Of a stretch of DNA of 64,000 nucleotides, positions 24,833 to 36,340 are shown piece after piece. Positions within the stretch are counted from its first letter, which is position 1. Every line of letters begins with the position of its first letter. The notes below the pieces were generated by a model, which saw only the letters and a program-made list of their open reading frames with translations, was not told where the DNA came from and did not search any database. Origin of the DNA: Synchiropus splendidus (Eukaryota; Chordata; Actinopteri; Syngnathiformes; Callionymidae); contig NC_071334.1 of the NCBI RefSeq assembly GCF_027744825.2, positions 4,483,437 through 4,547,436 on the forward strand. The letters are read 5' to 3'. The translations under genes were made by a program, and so were the position numbers.

Positions 24833-25667
24833 GTGAATTCCCTTTGTTTCATTCCATGTTCCTAGTTTGTTGGTTTATAATGGTGGTCATTCAATGTGAC
24901 GCGTCTATTTTGTCAAACCTCCGAGAACCTTGAATTTCATCAACTCCTCCTCAAATGTCACAGAGATTTTCCACCCTCAGCAGGTGATCAGAAGAAACAA
25001 GCCTGAGTCAGTTTTCCCTCATTTCATTTCTCAGTACTAAACCTAGCCTGTTTGAACCTCGCCTGTTCGAAGGAAGTGAGCCTGAGTATTGAATACTAAC
25101 CAAACTGCATGTCATGAGTGCAACCGGTGGCTGGCGATCGGGTCCAAAAGTCGAATGTTTGTACTCTGTGTTGTGTAGAATTCACGACAGTAGATGATAT
25201 TTTTAGAACGTCTTCATATCTGTATCAAAAACAGCGACACATGGTCAGGAACAGGAGTGCCGCGCACCATCACTCACAATCTCTGGCGACCTTGTGCCGG
25301 CGAAACACAACATTGTCCAAATGCAACCATACAAATAATACAAAAATACAATTAAACCCGAAATAAATACAAAAATGAAAATGTACCTGCATCAAAAACA
25401 GCGACACAGGGTCAGGAACAGGAGTGCCGCGCGCCATCACTCACAATCTTAACAACATAGTTGCGAATATTTCATGACTTTTGTTCCCAATGTCACACTT
25501 TGAGGGTAGACAACCTTACCTCTGCTGACCTGGTGTCTGTGAATGACACGGGGTTGACCGACAGTTCCTTATATAGTCCTTGCTAGAGGGCGCTAACTCC
25601 CGACCTACACAGACCATGTGCAGTGTAATGTGGTGCAAGTGGAATATGCCACATAGTATCTGTTACA
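24833..25667. other. Intergenic stretch with a local direct repeat
   Basis: No gene. It includes a 62-bp direct repeat (annotated separately) and an isolated CTCF-like word gctagagggcgct near 25582-25594 outside any FBC element. Confidence 0.5.
25221..25449 (+). repeat. Direct repeat of about 62 bp, period about 167 bp
   Basis: Segments 25221-25282 and 25388-25449 are nearly identical (atcaaaaacagcgacaca, ggtcaggaacaggagtgccg, ccatcactcacaatct), differing at a few positions. The spacer is AT-rich. The mechanism is unclear; it could be a partial tandem duplication. Confidence 0.8.
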
Positions 25668-26262
25668 TGAGGTCTGTCGAGGTTTAGGACAGAGACCGAA
25701 CTCGATCTGAGTTTAACCATGGTGTTTAATCCGAACAAAAACCTGAAAGGGCAACACAAAAAGAAGGAAAGGACAGAACAGGACTAGACGGGAACAGAAC
25801 TAGACAAAAAACCTGACCTTGACTTGATGAGACATTATTAGACTAGATGTAACCAGACATGACTTGTCCTACCTTGACAAGGCGATGACTTGACTCGGTG
25901 AGACTAGACTATTGCTTGACTTCACGTGGAGACTTGACTAGACGGGACAAGATCAGACCATGACTTGACTAGATGAGACGGGACCCGACAGACTGCTACT
26001 GTACTTGACGAGTCTCAACCAGTTTCGTCATTTGACGTGGAGACTTGACTCACTTGACAAGTGGCGTGAGGAAGCGTGACATCAGGCAAAAATGTACCAA
26101 CGCTGGAACACAGGAACCGAGGGGCTGGTGAAGGGCAAACAAAGCAAGACACCAGGTGCAATAACTGACGGGACTAGAGGGGGGCGCAGACAAGCCAGAC
26201 GAGTTGTTCACAGGAAGACCAGGCTAACCCCACCAAAATAAAACAGGAAATAAACAACCACA
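25668..26262 (-). mobile_element. LTR-like element with degenerate GACTTGAC array
   Basis: Its opening (gtttaaccatggtgtttaat) and closing (aataaaacaggaaataaac) resemble the minus-strand layout of the TGTCATG-family elements, suggesting a related LTR-like repeat. Between about 25800 and 26060 the words gacttgact, agacgggac and gatgagac recur in irregular order, a degenerate tandem array. No coding sequence recognised. The assignment as an LTR is tentative. Confidence 0.4.
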
Positions 26263-27368
26263 GTTCAATCTAACAGATGAACAAAACATAACCAGCGACA
26301 CGTGACTCATTCATTTGCTAAGCTCCTGTCATAAAACGATGTTTTCATCCCAGGACTCCATATACCATATGGACAAGCAGATATAGAGCAGCATGGCGAG
26401 ACAATCCATATGTTTTTATCTTCATCTCAAGGCGTTTACAGCTCACACAAAGCCAAGCAGCTGAGAGATAAACACATCACTCTGTGCATGTTGCATGTGG
26501 CAGATCTGAGAGGCAGATGGCCCAGCCAGCCATGTATATATTTTATGTCTCCTCCCTGCCCGCACTGCCATGCCGGGGACACTAAAAAGCTCATAAAGAA
26601 AGGAAAATCCAAAATCAGCAGAAAGGGCTAATAATATAATCATGGGGACACCTGCAAAGTTGCAGATGGGCGATTTCAGGCAGACGCTTCCTCAGTCGCC
26701 CGCCTACCCATATGGAGAGTTGGTGCGGCAGGAACTCTGTCAGTCATTGCTACAGACACACACAAATCAGCCATCCTCATATCACGGTGGCTTGTGTGTA
26801 CTCAGATGTGGAGCAACTTTTATCGACTGTATGTAGAGTGTTAAAAAAGACTACTCAGTTCCGATAGGATTCTGTGACTCAGTTGGTCATTTCAGTGGGT
26901 CATTTCATTACCTCCATTCCCCCTGGTGGACATATTGGTGAAGAGCAATACTAACGTAAAGAACACGTAGAAGCATAGAACCATCTTGCAGTGATACAAC
27001 AATAGAGCCATATCCATCAAAATAGATGGAAGGTCAGTAGACTCATGCAACTCCTGAGAGAAAACAGAACAGGATAGACAGGTTTTGATTTTGAGAGCTA
27101 CCTACCATGATCAATATTTCGTGTTGACGCACCCTAACTTGAAACTTGATCACTTTGTCTTTTGTCTTTCACATGAAGAACTTGGTTGATGATCATTTCT
27201 GCTCCTTTGCTTGTCATACCTGATAACGCCAACAGGAAGTCACTGACAGAAAGTACTGCAGCATTCAGCATCCTCCCGACAGAATCTTCACTTCCACAAA
27301 GCTGTTGATGGTGTTGAGATAGAGATCACGAAGCAGCAGTCAGTGTTGAGTCACCCACAGACAACAAA
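26263..27368. other. Intergenic; possible non-coding conserved block at about 26380-26860
   Basis: 26380-26860 has enhancer-like texture with repeated cagatg/cagctg E-boxes and no repeats. The segment just upstream of 27369 would be the 5' flank or UTR of the Ig pseudogene. No separate gene seen. Confidence 0.3.
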
Positions 27369-29055
27369 GTGGCTTCACAGGTGCTGCTGCTCCTGCTGCC
27401 GCTCGTCTCCAAAACCCATGCTGAGGTCATCAGAAGACCAGGTGAGACTCATCACTTCCTCCTGGACGCCACAGGACTGACTTCTGGTGAGGGCAAGGAG
27501 CTTCTGTGGAACTCTTCAGACTCTATTTATGAGCTATACAGACTGCATCTTTCAGACTCAGGTCTGTACCTGGTGCAGTGCTGGACTCGGGGAGCTGTGA
27601 CACTTGAGGAGATCTCCACTCTCCTCGTCTGTGACACACAGAAGAAGAGTGATCAGACAACTGAATGTTGGACAGAAAGTGGAGCTGACTTGTAACAGTG
27701 TGGGACCAAACCTCTACTAAATCTATCAGTGATAGAAGGCCATCAGTGCACAAATTCCAGGTCCTGAAGAACAAACTTTCTAGGTAGCACCTCCTACTTC
27801 TGCATGGAGAAGAAGCAGCATCACAGGTGTGACCCACACAGTCGTTTCTGGGATCAAGTTGCACCGGAGCACGTCTTTCGCTCGGTGGGAGAAGGTCTGG
27901 AGCTGAACTGTTCTGAAGTGGAGGATGTTTAATTCACTGAGAGCCTACAGAGAGAGTGACAACTCCACACTGATGTTTCAGCGAGTGACGCTGGCCCACA
28001 CAGGTCATTACAAGTGTGAACCCAGTGTTGCTGCTCCTGAGAATTATCTCCTCTACATGTGTCCTGAGACTGAGCCAGCTGCTGTGGCTCTTCACTGTGG
28101 GGGAGAACCTCACTCTCCACTGTGGGGGCTGGAATCAGACTGCTGGGGTTCATTGGTTCATGAGGTCCAACAGAACTGCAGGACGAGTCTTTATGGTTGA
28201 TGGAGATCCAGGAGGACTGGACAACATGTAGCTGTCCAACACGAGCCTGGTGATCATTGACTGCAGGACGGTGGACAGTTCTGGTGTGTGGTGATGATAG
28301 TGTCATGATTCTGCTTTTATTCTGGTCACGTGAGTCCTGTTTTGTTTTCTCCCTCCTGTCTTCCTGTTCCTGTGGCACACGGCTGGAGCCAATCCACCTC
28401 TAATCTCCCAAGCTTAAGAGCACCTGGACTCCAGCAATGCATGCCAGATCATTTGCTTCATTTTCTCCGACTGGTAATCTGCGTTCGTTCCTCTCTACCC
28501 GCGTACATTTATCCGTCGTTTAAATGATCTTCTGTTTAGCTATTTCTAAACCCTGGTGTTCTGAGTTTTTGTAGTTTGACTTCCTTTGTTGTCCCGGCTC
28601 CGTGCGGCTTCTTGGATTTCTCTCTGTTTTCTGTAACTCCCTACTCGTGCGTTCGTTTTGACGGCCTCGATACTTTACGTTGTTTTATTGCTCATTGTGT
28701 GTTTGTAGCTTGTGATGAAATTATTGTATTGACTCGCTCCTGCCTCCTGTGACTCTTTCAACACTGCACTTGGGTCCTGCCCCGGGTCTAGAACTACAAC
28801 AGAAAGATTCTCTCTGTGTATTTAGATCTGAGACGCTGGTGGTGTTTGGAGAGCAAGAGCTTGGTCACTATCTTGTGCGGTCTGCGCTGTGATGCTGGTG
28901 ATGCTGTGTGTAGTTCTTGTGGGACAGGAGGAGAGAGGTGGTCCCAGTTCCTGTGGAGGAGCTCGCGATGTCCCAGGTGTCTCCAGACTCAGACGTGGAG
29001 GAAGAAACTCCCGTCTGAGCACTTCACTGATGATCAAAGTGTTTGCGGCTCAATA
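27369..29055 (+). pseudogene. Multi-Ig-domain receptor pseudogene, possibly a retrocopy
   Basis: Remnant of an immunoglobulin-superfamily surface receptor. A hydrophobic signal peptide (ASQVLLLLLPLVSKTHA) opens at a GTG where ATG is expected. Ig-like segments follow: about 27420-27640 (LSDSGLYLVQC); about 27660-27850, shifted by one base (LNVGQKVELTCNSVGP); about 27860-28060 (VGEGLELNCS... AHTGHYKCEP); about 28080-28300 (VGENLTLHCGG... TSLVIIDCRTVDSSGVWW). A TM-like stretch (VMLVMLCVVLVGQ) and a short tail end at a stop with AATAAA immediately after (29050-29055). At least three in-frame stops, several frameshifts, and a solo-LTR-like insertion at 28301-28801 split it. Domains follow one another without visible introns, suggesting a processed copy, although no poly-A tail or target duplication is clear. 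The closest relatives may be fish Fc-receptor-like or CD22-like proteins; the family is not determined. Confidence 0.75.
28301..28801 (+). mobile_element. Solo-LTR-like element (TGTCATG family, subfamily A) inside the Ig pseudogene
   Basis: Begins TGTCATGATTC and ends ...actacaaca. Flanks gatag and gaaag could be a 5-bp target duplication with one mismatch. It shares cacctggactccagcaa, gccagatc and tgcctcctgtgact...cactgcacttgggtcc with 47752-48325. No coding capacity. It separates the fourth Ig-like segment from the TM/tail of the host pseudogene, so it inserted after that sequence was in place. Confidence 0.65.
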
Positions 29056-29119
29056 AATGTACCATGCTTCATAAGAACTCTTTGCGATGCACACTCACAC
29101 ACATAGTTTATGTTCATTG

Positions 29120-29560
29120 ACTTAATGCTTTCCCCAGTCTCTCAACCTAAACCATCCAACACAAGTAGCTAACCTTAACCAGGATTTAAACCAAACTTAA
29201 ATTCAATTGTAATAACCCCGTTATAATCCTCATTTTGAGGGTGAAAATTGGGGACTGGCAAAATGTCCCCGCAAATCCATATGGTCCCCACAAGTTGGTA
29301 TGTTTCCAAAAATTGGTCCCCACAAGTGTAGCTATACAAGTCCTTAACCAGGACTCTGAACCAAACTTACACCCAATGATAATAAACTACCTACACTGAC
29401 GTTTTAACAGTCTACTCCTTGTGAGGACCGGTCAAAATGTCCTCACTACAAGGTGGCTTGTCAAGACTCTGTGCTCTCAGGTACGGCAAAACATGCCCAC
29501 ACATACTTCACACACACACACACACACACACACACAGCGAATTAAAGAATTGTACCATGT
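29120..29560. repeat. GTCCCCACAAG-type dispersed repeat with (CA)n tail
   Basis: Contains ggtccccacaagtt, ttggtccccacaagtgtagc, cttgtgaggaccggtcaaaa and two similar aaccaggayt...aaccaaactta blocks (about 29180 and 29345), showing internal duplication. It terminates in (CA)n at 29508-29537. I recognise the wording from fish genomes but cannot name the family. Confidence 0.5.
29508..29537. repeat. (CA)n microsatellite
   Basis: About 14 CA units. Confidence 0.95.
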
Positions 29561-30129
29561 CTCCAAGTTTAGAGAGGACGGTGCCTCCACATACAGTACC
29601 GCGTGACTGTATGGCTTCTTCTCCCTGAGTCTCTGTCTCTCATCCAACATTTCTGATCATATAAACTAACGCTGTTTCCTTCTGTCTCCACTTATATTTT
29701 GACTGTGCAACTCTGAGGAAACACTCCTTTGAAGATATCAACTCCAAAGTGCCTGGGCTCCGAGGTGACACGTCTGTCGTGTGAAGGCGATGTTTGGGTA
29801 AACAGCGGCAGGAAGTTGATGCAGCTGCTGTGAGAAGTGCGGCACTTTACAGATCAACGTAGACCCACCTCAACCTCATGCTTCTTAGATCTATATTTAG
29901 GCCGCATGGTAGAATCACCAATCCACTGATGGGGCAACAGATTAAGTCCACTTTTACCCGGAGCAAACTTCAGTCAGAGGTCAGTCAGATCTATATTCCA
30001 GTCGGACGACACTCTGCGTCACATTTGCGGATCACGTGCAAGAGACAAACAGTCAACATGGCATGAAACACAAATAGCTAAATGGACAGTTCAGATGGTG
30101 ACACAAACAAAAGTGTTGGAGAATTCATA
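29561..30129. other. Intergenic stretch, no gene seen
   Basis: No recognisable element. agatctatatt occurs twice (29886, 29986). Confidence 0.45.
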
Positions 30130-30252
30130 GTTGTTACTTAAGGTAACTATGATTCTCAGAAGTGCGCAAAGCCCTCTGAGTGGCTTTGCTATTGGATAAC
30201 TCCCTCCTTGCACTGAAGATAAACAAATGTAGTCGCCACCCAGCAGGAGGCA

Positions 30253-30890
30253 GTATCAGAATCAGAATGAGCTTTATTGCCATGGTCAGTGGGGATCCCA
30301 CCAACTAGGAATCTCTTGCTTTTTATGTTTTTGACTCCCGTCTGAGAGAAGCTTAGGAAAATATTGGCCGAGGGGAAGAAGCTGTTCCTGTGATGGGAGG
30401 TTCTGGTCTGGATGGACCGTAGCCTCCTGCCAGAGGGAAGAGGAACAAACAGTCCATGACCAGGGTGAGAAGGGTCGAAGGTCCTGGAGACATACAGGTC
30501 CTGAAGAGGTGGCAGGCTGCAACCATCACCTTCTCAGCAGAACGTACGATGCACTGCAGGCTGCTCTTGTCCCTGGAGGTGGCACTGTTGTACCAGACAG
30601 TGATAGAGGTGGTGAGGATGTGATGGCCGTGTAGAACTCCACCAGCAACTTCATCGTAGTTTTCGTAGCTGCCTCAGAAAGAACATTCTCTGCTGGGCCT
30701 TCCTGATGAGGGACCTGATGGTTGGCTCCCATTTGAGGTTCTCAGTGATGGTGGTTCCCAGGAAGCAGAAGGAGTCCACAATAGGAATGGGTGAACCAGC
30801 CAGCATGAGAGGGGACGGAGGAGCTGTGACTCTCCTGAAGTCCATGACCATCTCACCTGTTTTCTATATACCTTCCTCTCAGAGGAAGTG
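30253..30890 (-). mobile_element. L2/CR1-type LINE, RT C-terminus and 3' UTR (minus strand)
   Basis: Read on the minus strand, a frame at 30851-30651 gives FLGTTITENLKWEPTIRSLI, then RKAQQRMFFLRQLRKLR. After a frameshift, TSITVWYNSATSRDKSSLQC and RSAEKVMVAACHLF follow. The 3' UTR ends at the agaatcagaatgagctttattg tail (30252 side). This is the same family as 48990-49575 (plus), as shown by the matching protein blocks. 5'-truncated, with frameshifts. Inactive. Confidence 0.8.
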
Positions 30891-30974
30891 CCCGCCAGTG
30901 AATTGCCCAACAATTTTACCCAGGCACTCTGCGACTGCCCCGTAACTACACACAGGAGATTGATCGTTTTGGAA

Positions 30975-31122
30975 GAGATGAGATGAGATGGCCTTTATCA
31001 GTCCCACAGTTGGGAAATTCCACTGCAGACAATGGCAAGACACTGACACATATCAGAGACATTAAAGGTGCTCAACAAACATCAAAGACATCCACAGAGC
31101 ATCAGCAAAAAAAAAAAAAATT
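30975..31122 (-). mobile_element. Possible LINE/SINE 3' tail fragment
   Basis: gagatgagatggcctttatc followed by agtcccacagttgggaaatt resembles the 3' terminus (in reverse) of a fish LINE or LINE-derived SINE. An A-run lies at 31108-31121. Assigned on wording alone. Confidence 0.35.
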
Positions 31123-31270
31123 GTCACAAGCTATCAAACACCTCAAGACAAATACAGAAATGGCCATACTATATGAACCAATGTCATGACATATACAATA
31201 GTCCGGTAACTGTTCATTCTCCTTCATTGTGTTCAGTCGTCCAAGTGGCTTTGCTATTGAATAACCCAAG

Positions 31271-33126
31271 AGCAAAGCTAGCAGCGGATGAATGGACTCC
31301 CAGTCAGCCGCACGACCAACTCAAAGGACCTGCGACTGTGTGCGTCCTGTGACCTTTCTCGGCTCAAGATGTGAGGTTGTGACTTATGGTTATGACAGAT
31401 AAATGCAGGAACCTTCAAGAACGTGCAAGGAAATGGAAGGAACAGGAGCAAGAGGCACTTGTCATCACAGTTTAAAGAGAAATGCAGAAAGGAGGACGAG
31501 GTTGTTGTCTTCATAACTATTGTGATGCTTTCAGTCAGGATTGCAACTGTGCAGACAAGATTTGAATAAAATCGACTCATTCTCGCTCTGAAATCATAAA
31601 ACACCAAGTAATCGCAAGTGGACTTTTGCGTCCGACGTCGGTGTTTCAGTGGTGTCAAATAACCAACATGCGACGAGGAAGGGTTTTGAAGTCAGCGTGA
31701 AAATAGGCGCTGTTTGACGTCCTGAGAGTGAGAGTGTGACCCAGTGGTGTTCACTGGAAACAGATCGGCCCTCTCTGTCCAGTCGGCTGTAGCGACAAAA
31801 TGACACATGCCAGCTGATTAGTGACTCATCACGGTGTCGCGACACTTTATTTTTATATTGGACTCTTGTGGGTTCGGCTGATGGCAGACTGCTGTTAGAG
31901 TCAAGCACATGGCTGTCGCTTCACATGAGCAAGCACATTGTTTTGACTGTGCACCAAGATTGACATAAATGCAAGAGGATGTCCATCTTCGCGTCAGTGT
32001 TACGGACGTTTGTCAGGGGCTGGATGTTGTTATCGCCATCTTTGACTGTGCATGCGGTTACAGTGTCACATGACAGGTGATGTCAAGGTACATGTATTTA
32101 TATATTTGACTGATATGTTGTCCAGCCTTATTCCACATTGATATAAGGGAGAGTTAAATAAAACCCACCGATCACCCTACTGTCACATTACTCCCAGCGC
32201 TATATCAAAGACACGGATAGTGTTGAACGACAGCAGTGAAATCGGTTTCAAAATAAAGAATGAAAGAATGAAGGAAGGAAGAAAAAGAAAATTGAAAATA
32301 GAAGGTTTACCAATTAACCTGAATCATCAAAATTGAGAATTGTGTTTTCTTTCTGCAGTCTTTCTGCACAAGTACAGCAACAATAATACCACTCATAAAA
32401 GGAAATAACCCTTTCCATATTTGATATTCGTGTACCACTCTGTTTAGACAGGGACAACTTCAACTGAATTCAATGGGTTTAGTCTGAAAGCTCAATGTTT
32501 CAAAATAAAAGGTTCATGATGCCAAAGAAAAAGGCTTGAAGGTGATTTGACCATGTGTTGTTCAGTGTAATGTTGGTACTTAGAGTACTGCGATGTGTCT
32601 GTCAAGGTCAATGTTTCCCTTTCTGTCAAATACAGCTGGCACCCAACGTTTGGACAATATGTGGGGAGAGGACCTGTGTTCTGTTGTATCATGCCAATCG
32701 AGCTTTGAGTCTTTTGTCTTATTATTGATGTCTTTTTTTGCAGTGTTTTTTTTTTTTTAAACATCCTTCTTTTATGATGAGGAAACTTGATTCAGATTTA
32801 CTTTATTTTACCTAAACTAACCAGGCGTTTCCCCTTGATTTTTTGGCTTGATACAGAGACTCATTTTACTATAAGTAATATATATTTGAATCTAGTTTCA
32901 ATAGCTCACTTTCAGGATAATTTCAAGTACTTGTTATCTAGAATTCTGCACGTTGCATATTTCTAGGTTACACACTTTCACCGTGGAATTCTTATTTCTA
33001 GTCCTGAGCTTGTTTCAAGCAAAAATATCTCAATGCATGGATAGATAAATTTCCTAAAATCACTCACTTTTATGCTTGATATCAGCGTTAGAATCTTAAA
33101 TGAAAATTGGAGTACACTTTTTTTGC
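31271..33126. other. Intergenic stretch, no gene seen
   Basis: AT-rich from 32200 on. No recognisable element; short A/T runs near 32750. Confidence 0.5.
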
Positions 33127-33325
33127 AGTGATGCTTCCCCACGTAACGCACCCATGGCGCCCTGTAAGGAATGCAACGGAAGGAAACCATTCTTTCAGTC
33201 CATTGAAACACCTATGCGTAACATTTAACGCTGAAGGCTGCCTTTTTCGTCAGTATAGTGCGGAAAAGTCCACTTTCCCAACGTCAATATATGAGTGAAG
33301 GAGTGGGGACGTGCTGGCACAAACG
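33127..33325 (+). repeat. TCACTCCCA-type TIR repeat, near-complete body
   Basis: Contains gtccattgaaacacctatgc, gctgaaggctgccttttt, cgtcagtatagtgcgg, aaagtccactttcccaacgt and tatatgagtgaaggagtggg. Matching copies lie at 4600-4736 plus 5411-5480, at 41215-41460 and, inverted, at 44815-44957. Confidence 0.6.
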
Positions 33326-33330
33326 CTAAC

Positions 33331-33506
33331 CTTGCCTCGAGGGCAGCGGAGACAGTATTGTGGGAGCGAGTCAATTGGTCCTGACGTTTCATGTGGTCTG
33401 TTTATTTTCACACAGATGTCCAAACGAGAGGCTTGATAGACAACACAGTACATCACCTTCCCAAAGTACTCCGAGGCTCCCGTGATGAGACTGAGGTTTA
33501 CGTGTC
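33331..33506 (-). CDS. Weak candidate exon (open frame between AG and GT)
   Basis: On the minus strand a 176-nt open segment is bounded by gcag/GACACG upstream and AAG/gttagc downstream. It encodes GHVNLSLITGASEYFGKVMY followed by CVVYQASRLDICVK. The frame stays open from 33537 to 33250 and the wording looks protein-like, but I recognise no domain, the polypyrimidine tract is poor and no partner exon is visible. It could equally be a conserved non-coding element or chance. Confidence 0.18.
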
Positions 33507-33753
33507 CTGCGCCGACCCGGATCGCCAATAAGAGCATTTATTGTTTTCTAATCAGGGGCCCTTTGGCTGCACCGATCACTCAGTAAATAATGGAGATGTC
33601 AATATTGTCCCGGTTGTGTGACTCTGAAACCCACTCACGCCCCCAACCCTGGGCTCGACCGCTGTTCCCTGCTGCTCGCTCGACGCTACAGAGCAGCCTC
33701 ATTAATCACACATTACATTTGAGAAAGAGTTCAAACTGTCGAGCTCCGAAGGT

Positions 33754-33789
<36 letters not shown>

Positions 33790-34754
33790 TATTAATGAAC
33801 AACAATGTCCGCACAGTCGGAGGATACACACGTGCGCGTCGGTATGAAATGGACAGATTTTTTTTTTCCTTATTTCGCCCGTACACAGATACATAATTGG
33901 TCAAGCAGCCGGAATGTGGTCTCCTCAGTGAGGCAGCTCCATCGATTAGCACTTCCAGCTTCTGTTCTGGCCCAGGAATTACCCCTCTAATCTTGTAGTG
34001 AGTTATTTGCTGGAGACCAATCAGCCTGATCAGACAAATTACCCTCTTTGTAACTGCATGGCGAAGTCCAGAAGCACATAAACACAACCGCACACACACA
34101 CACACACAAGCAGCAAGACTTTGAAGAGCATTTGTATGTGGACCTGAAGCGACACCCCTCTTGGGTCCGGCTGCACCTATAGAACATAAGCAAGGTTCAG
34201 TTCTTAATGGTGTTTAACGGCAAACTTCCGGGCAATAGAGCGCACTGGAATATCAGCCATAAAAGTGCCCACACCTCACTGAATGAAGCCATTTTTCACC
34301 GATGAACTGATGAGTTCTTTTGTTGTAAAAGCCATGTAAGAGTCATGCATACGTCTGAGCTTGGCACACACTTCTCGGCCAATCAGCTTACAGTGATGTC
34401 ACAGCCCTTCCAGGCCTGCGTTCCAGATCCAGGCTCCAGGAGGTTCCGAAAATTGTCCCCACACTGCCCAAAATGGTCTTGGAAGAAGTGAAGTGTTCCC
34501 TTTAACACTCCAGTCCTATCCGGGTAGAACCACATAATAAGACCCAAACAAACACCATAAGATCGGTTTAAACACATGATGGTGCTACTCATTCACCCTG
34601 CTGCTCATTTCTAGAAACATGTCAAAATACGTCAAGTTGTACAGGATCAGTCAACTCTATCGACATTCTCTTTTACCAGAGGAGTGAATTTAAAGTTGGC
34701 TCAGGTTTGCTCAATACTTCATAAGTGTTGTGAACTTTAATAAACAAAATTTTT
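33507..34754. other. Intergenic stretch, no gene seen
   Basis: Contains (CA)n tracts at 33752-33788 and 34091-34109. Otherwise unassigned. Confidence 0.5.
33752..33788. repeat. (CA)n microsatellite
   Basis: About 18 CA units. Confidence 0.95.
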
Positions 34755-35412
34755 CGGCCCACAATCCGTTCCAGATGGCCATTCGAGAAGCAATTTCTTT
34801 GAAATCTGAATGGATTTTTCCCATTGCAATGAATGGAAAAAGCAATAATGCGTTCCAAGCCTTAAAACAGGCTTTTGTAGGAGTGAATGTAGAGTGTCTG
34901 CTGCAGGTGGCTGTTCCTCTATGTGTGTGGCCGCTGCATGTGGGAGGGGTTGCCGAGTGAGTGAGGTCTCTCCAGAAGTGAAGAGGTGCCCGGTGCGTGT
35001 CCAGCTCTGAATGTGCGCTTCTGTGCAGTTTGGCTGTGACAAAGTCATAAACCAAGTCACGCTCTGTCCCAGACTGGCCTCATCCCTGTCCCAGCTCCAG
35101 CCCACAACAGGACATCAAACCCTGGAGTGAGCGCTCCAGCACCTCCCCTGTGACACTCTACCACGGTCCAGTGTGGAGACAGGAAAGGTTTTACACCTCA
35201 ATATGAAGAAAAAACAGTCAGTAAATGGAGCTAACGGGACACGTCTGCATACAGAGGCTGCGTTATACACAATAACAAAGCGTGTCGTGGGTCAGCTGAT
35301 CGGTCCGCGCACGTTATGGTTTTTCCAGCTTTTTTCGGGGTTCTGGATTTTCGTTCAAAATACGAAGTAAAAAAATCTTTAATTTTTTGTTCGAACTCCG
35401 ATTTGTTCGAAG
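34755..35412 (-). mobile_element. Tigger/pogo-like MITE, second copy (inverted, tips lost)
   Basis: Reverse-oriented copy of 14617-15344. It begins within the TIR (cccacaatccgttccagatg) and ends in ccgatttgttcgaagtgtgg, so both outermost TIR tips are degraded. The interior is highly similar to the first copy (gcgtgacttggtttatgact in that copy, its complement here). No transposase. Confidence 0.75.
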
Positions 35413-36340
35413 TGTGGTGCGAGCGGGCTGTATACATTTAAAATTAACATCATTTTGGGTGGCGAACATGCTAAGCTAATCCTCATTTAGGCAAACTGAT
35501 AAGACTATTCATCTTCCTTCCCTCTGTGTTACCAGCTACCGAGCTGACTACAGCTACACAACTCTTATGCTATTTGTGCTGAATGGGGCAGTTACATTGT
35601 TTTGTGTGTATTTGCTAATCTGCTCTCTAAATAACACTAAAAGTAGCTCTGAAGCCGATAGGGGAGGATATGTTTGAACTTACGCACTGCAGAAACACAG
35701 CCCTCTCCCACTCAGCGATCATATCAGCGCCTTGTTTCTGGAGGAGAAACAGTGTCCACAACTGGCGAAGCAGAAACCCATTTCTCAGTTTAAATGCCAA
35801 GCGGTTATGTAGCATAATATTCAGTTGGAAATGAACCATCTATTCCATGCAGGCTGTCAAGAAGTGAGAGCAGCACCGCAGGGCTGAGGATCAGTCCAAC
35901 AATCAGGCAGTACGAGATGCACCTAGATAATACATGGCTGTTTTGAAGCAGAAAAATCTAAATGTTGTCCTCCACTTCTGCCTCTAATATTTATTGGGAA
36001 AATAATAGGGTCATCATAGTGTACCTCAATGTTGCAAGTCTTCAATTAATTCATCAATGAATTTCAGTTTTTGGACTGCGGAAAAGTTATGAAAATATGA
36101 CAGGTTATGTTGTTTACTGGAAGATGTTTAACACCTAACTTTGATTCACCAAACCCTATATGACGTTACTGCAAAGTTCATTCTCTATTACAGGTGGCAC
36201 TTGACCTGTTTTATGGACTGGGATAAGGACAAGTCTTACTCTAAACTTATTTTGGCGAATGTGCAATGTGTAAAATTCTTCTATTTTGCCATGATTCTGA
36301 AGACATCTCATTTTTATGGTAGTGGATGTTACACTACTTT
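35413..36340. other. Intergenic stretch, no gene seen
   Basis: No recognisable element. Confidence 0.5.

Larger units (their letters stand above)
30130..31270. repeat. GTGGCTTTGCTATTG repeat split around LINE debris
   Basis: agtggctttgctattggata at 30178-30200 and aagtggctttgctattgaat at 31243-31265 are two pieces of the same short motif on the same strand, separated by a minus-strand LINE (30253-30890) and a second LINE-tail-like piece (30975-31120). Either a duplicated repeat or one repeat split by insertions. Confidence 0.4.

Noticed and set aside
27369..28231. Functional Ig receptor gene
   Set aside because: Start codon changed to GTG, multiple in-frame stops, frameshifts and a transposon insertion make it a pseudogene.
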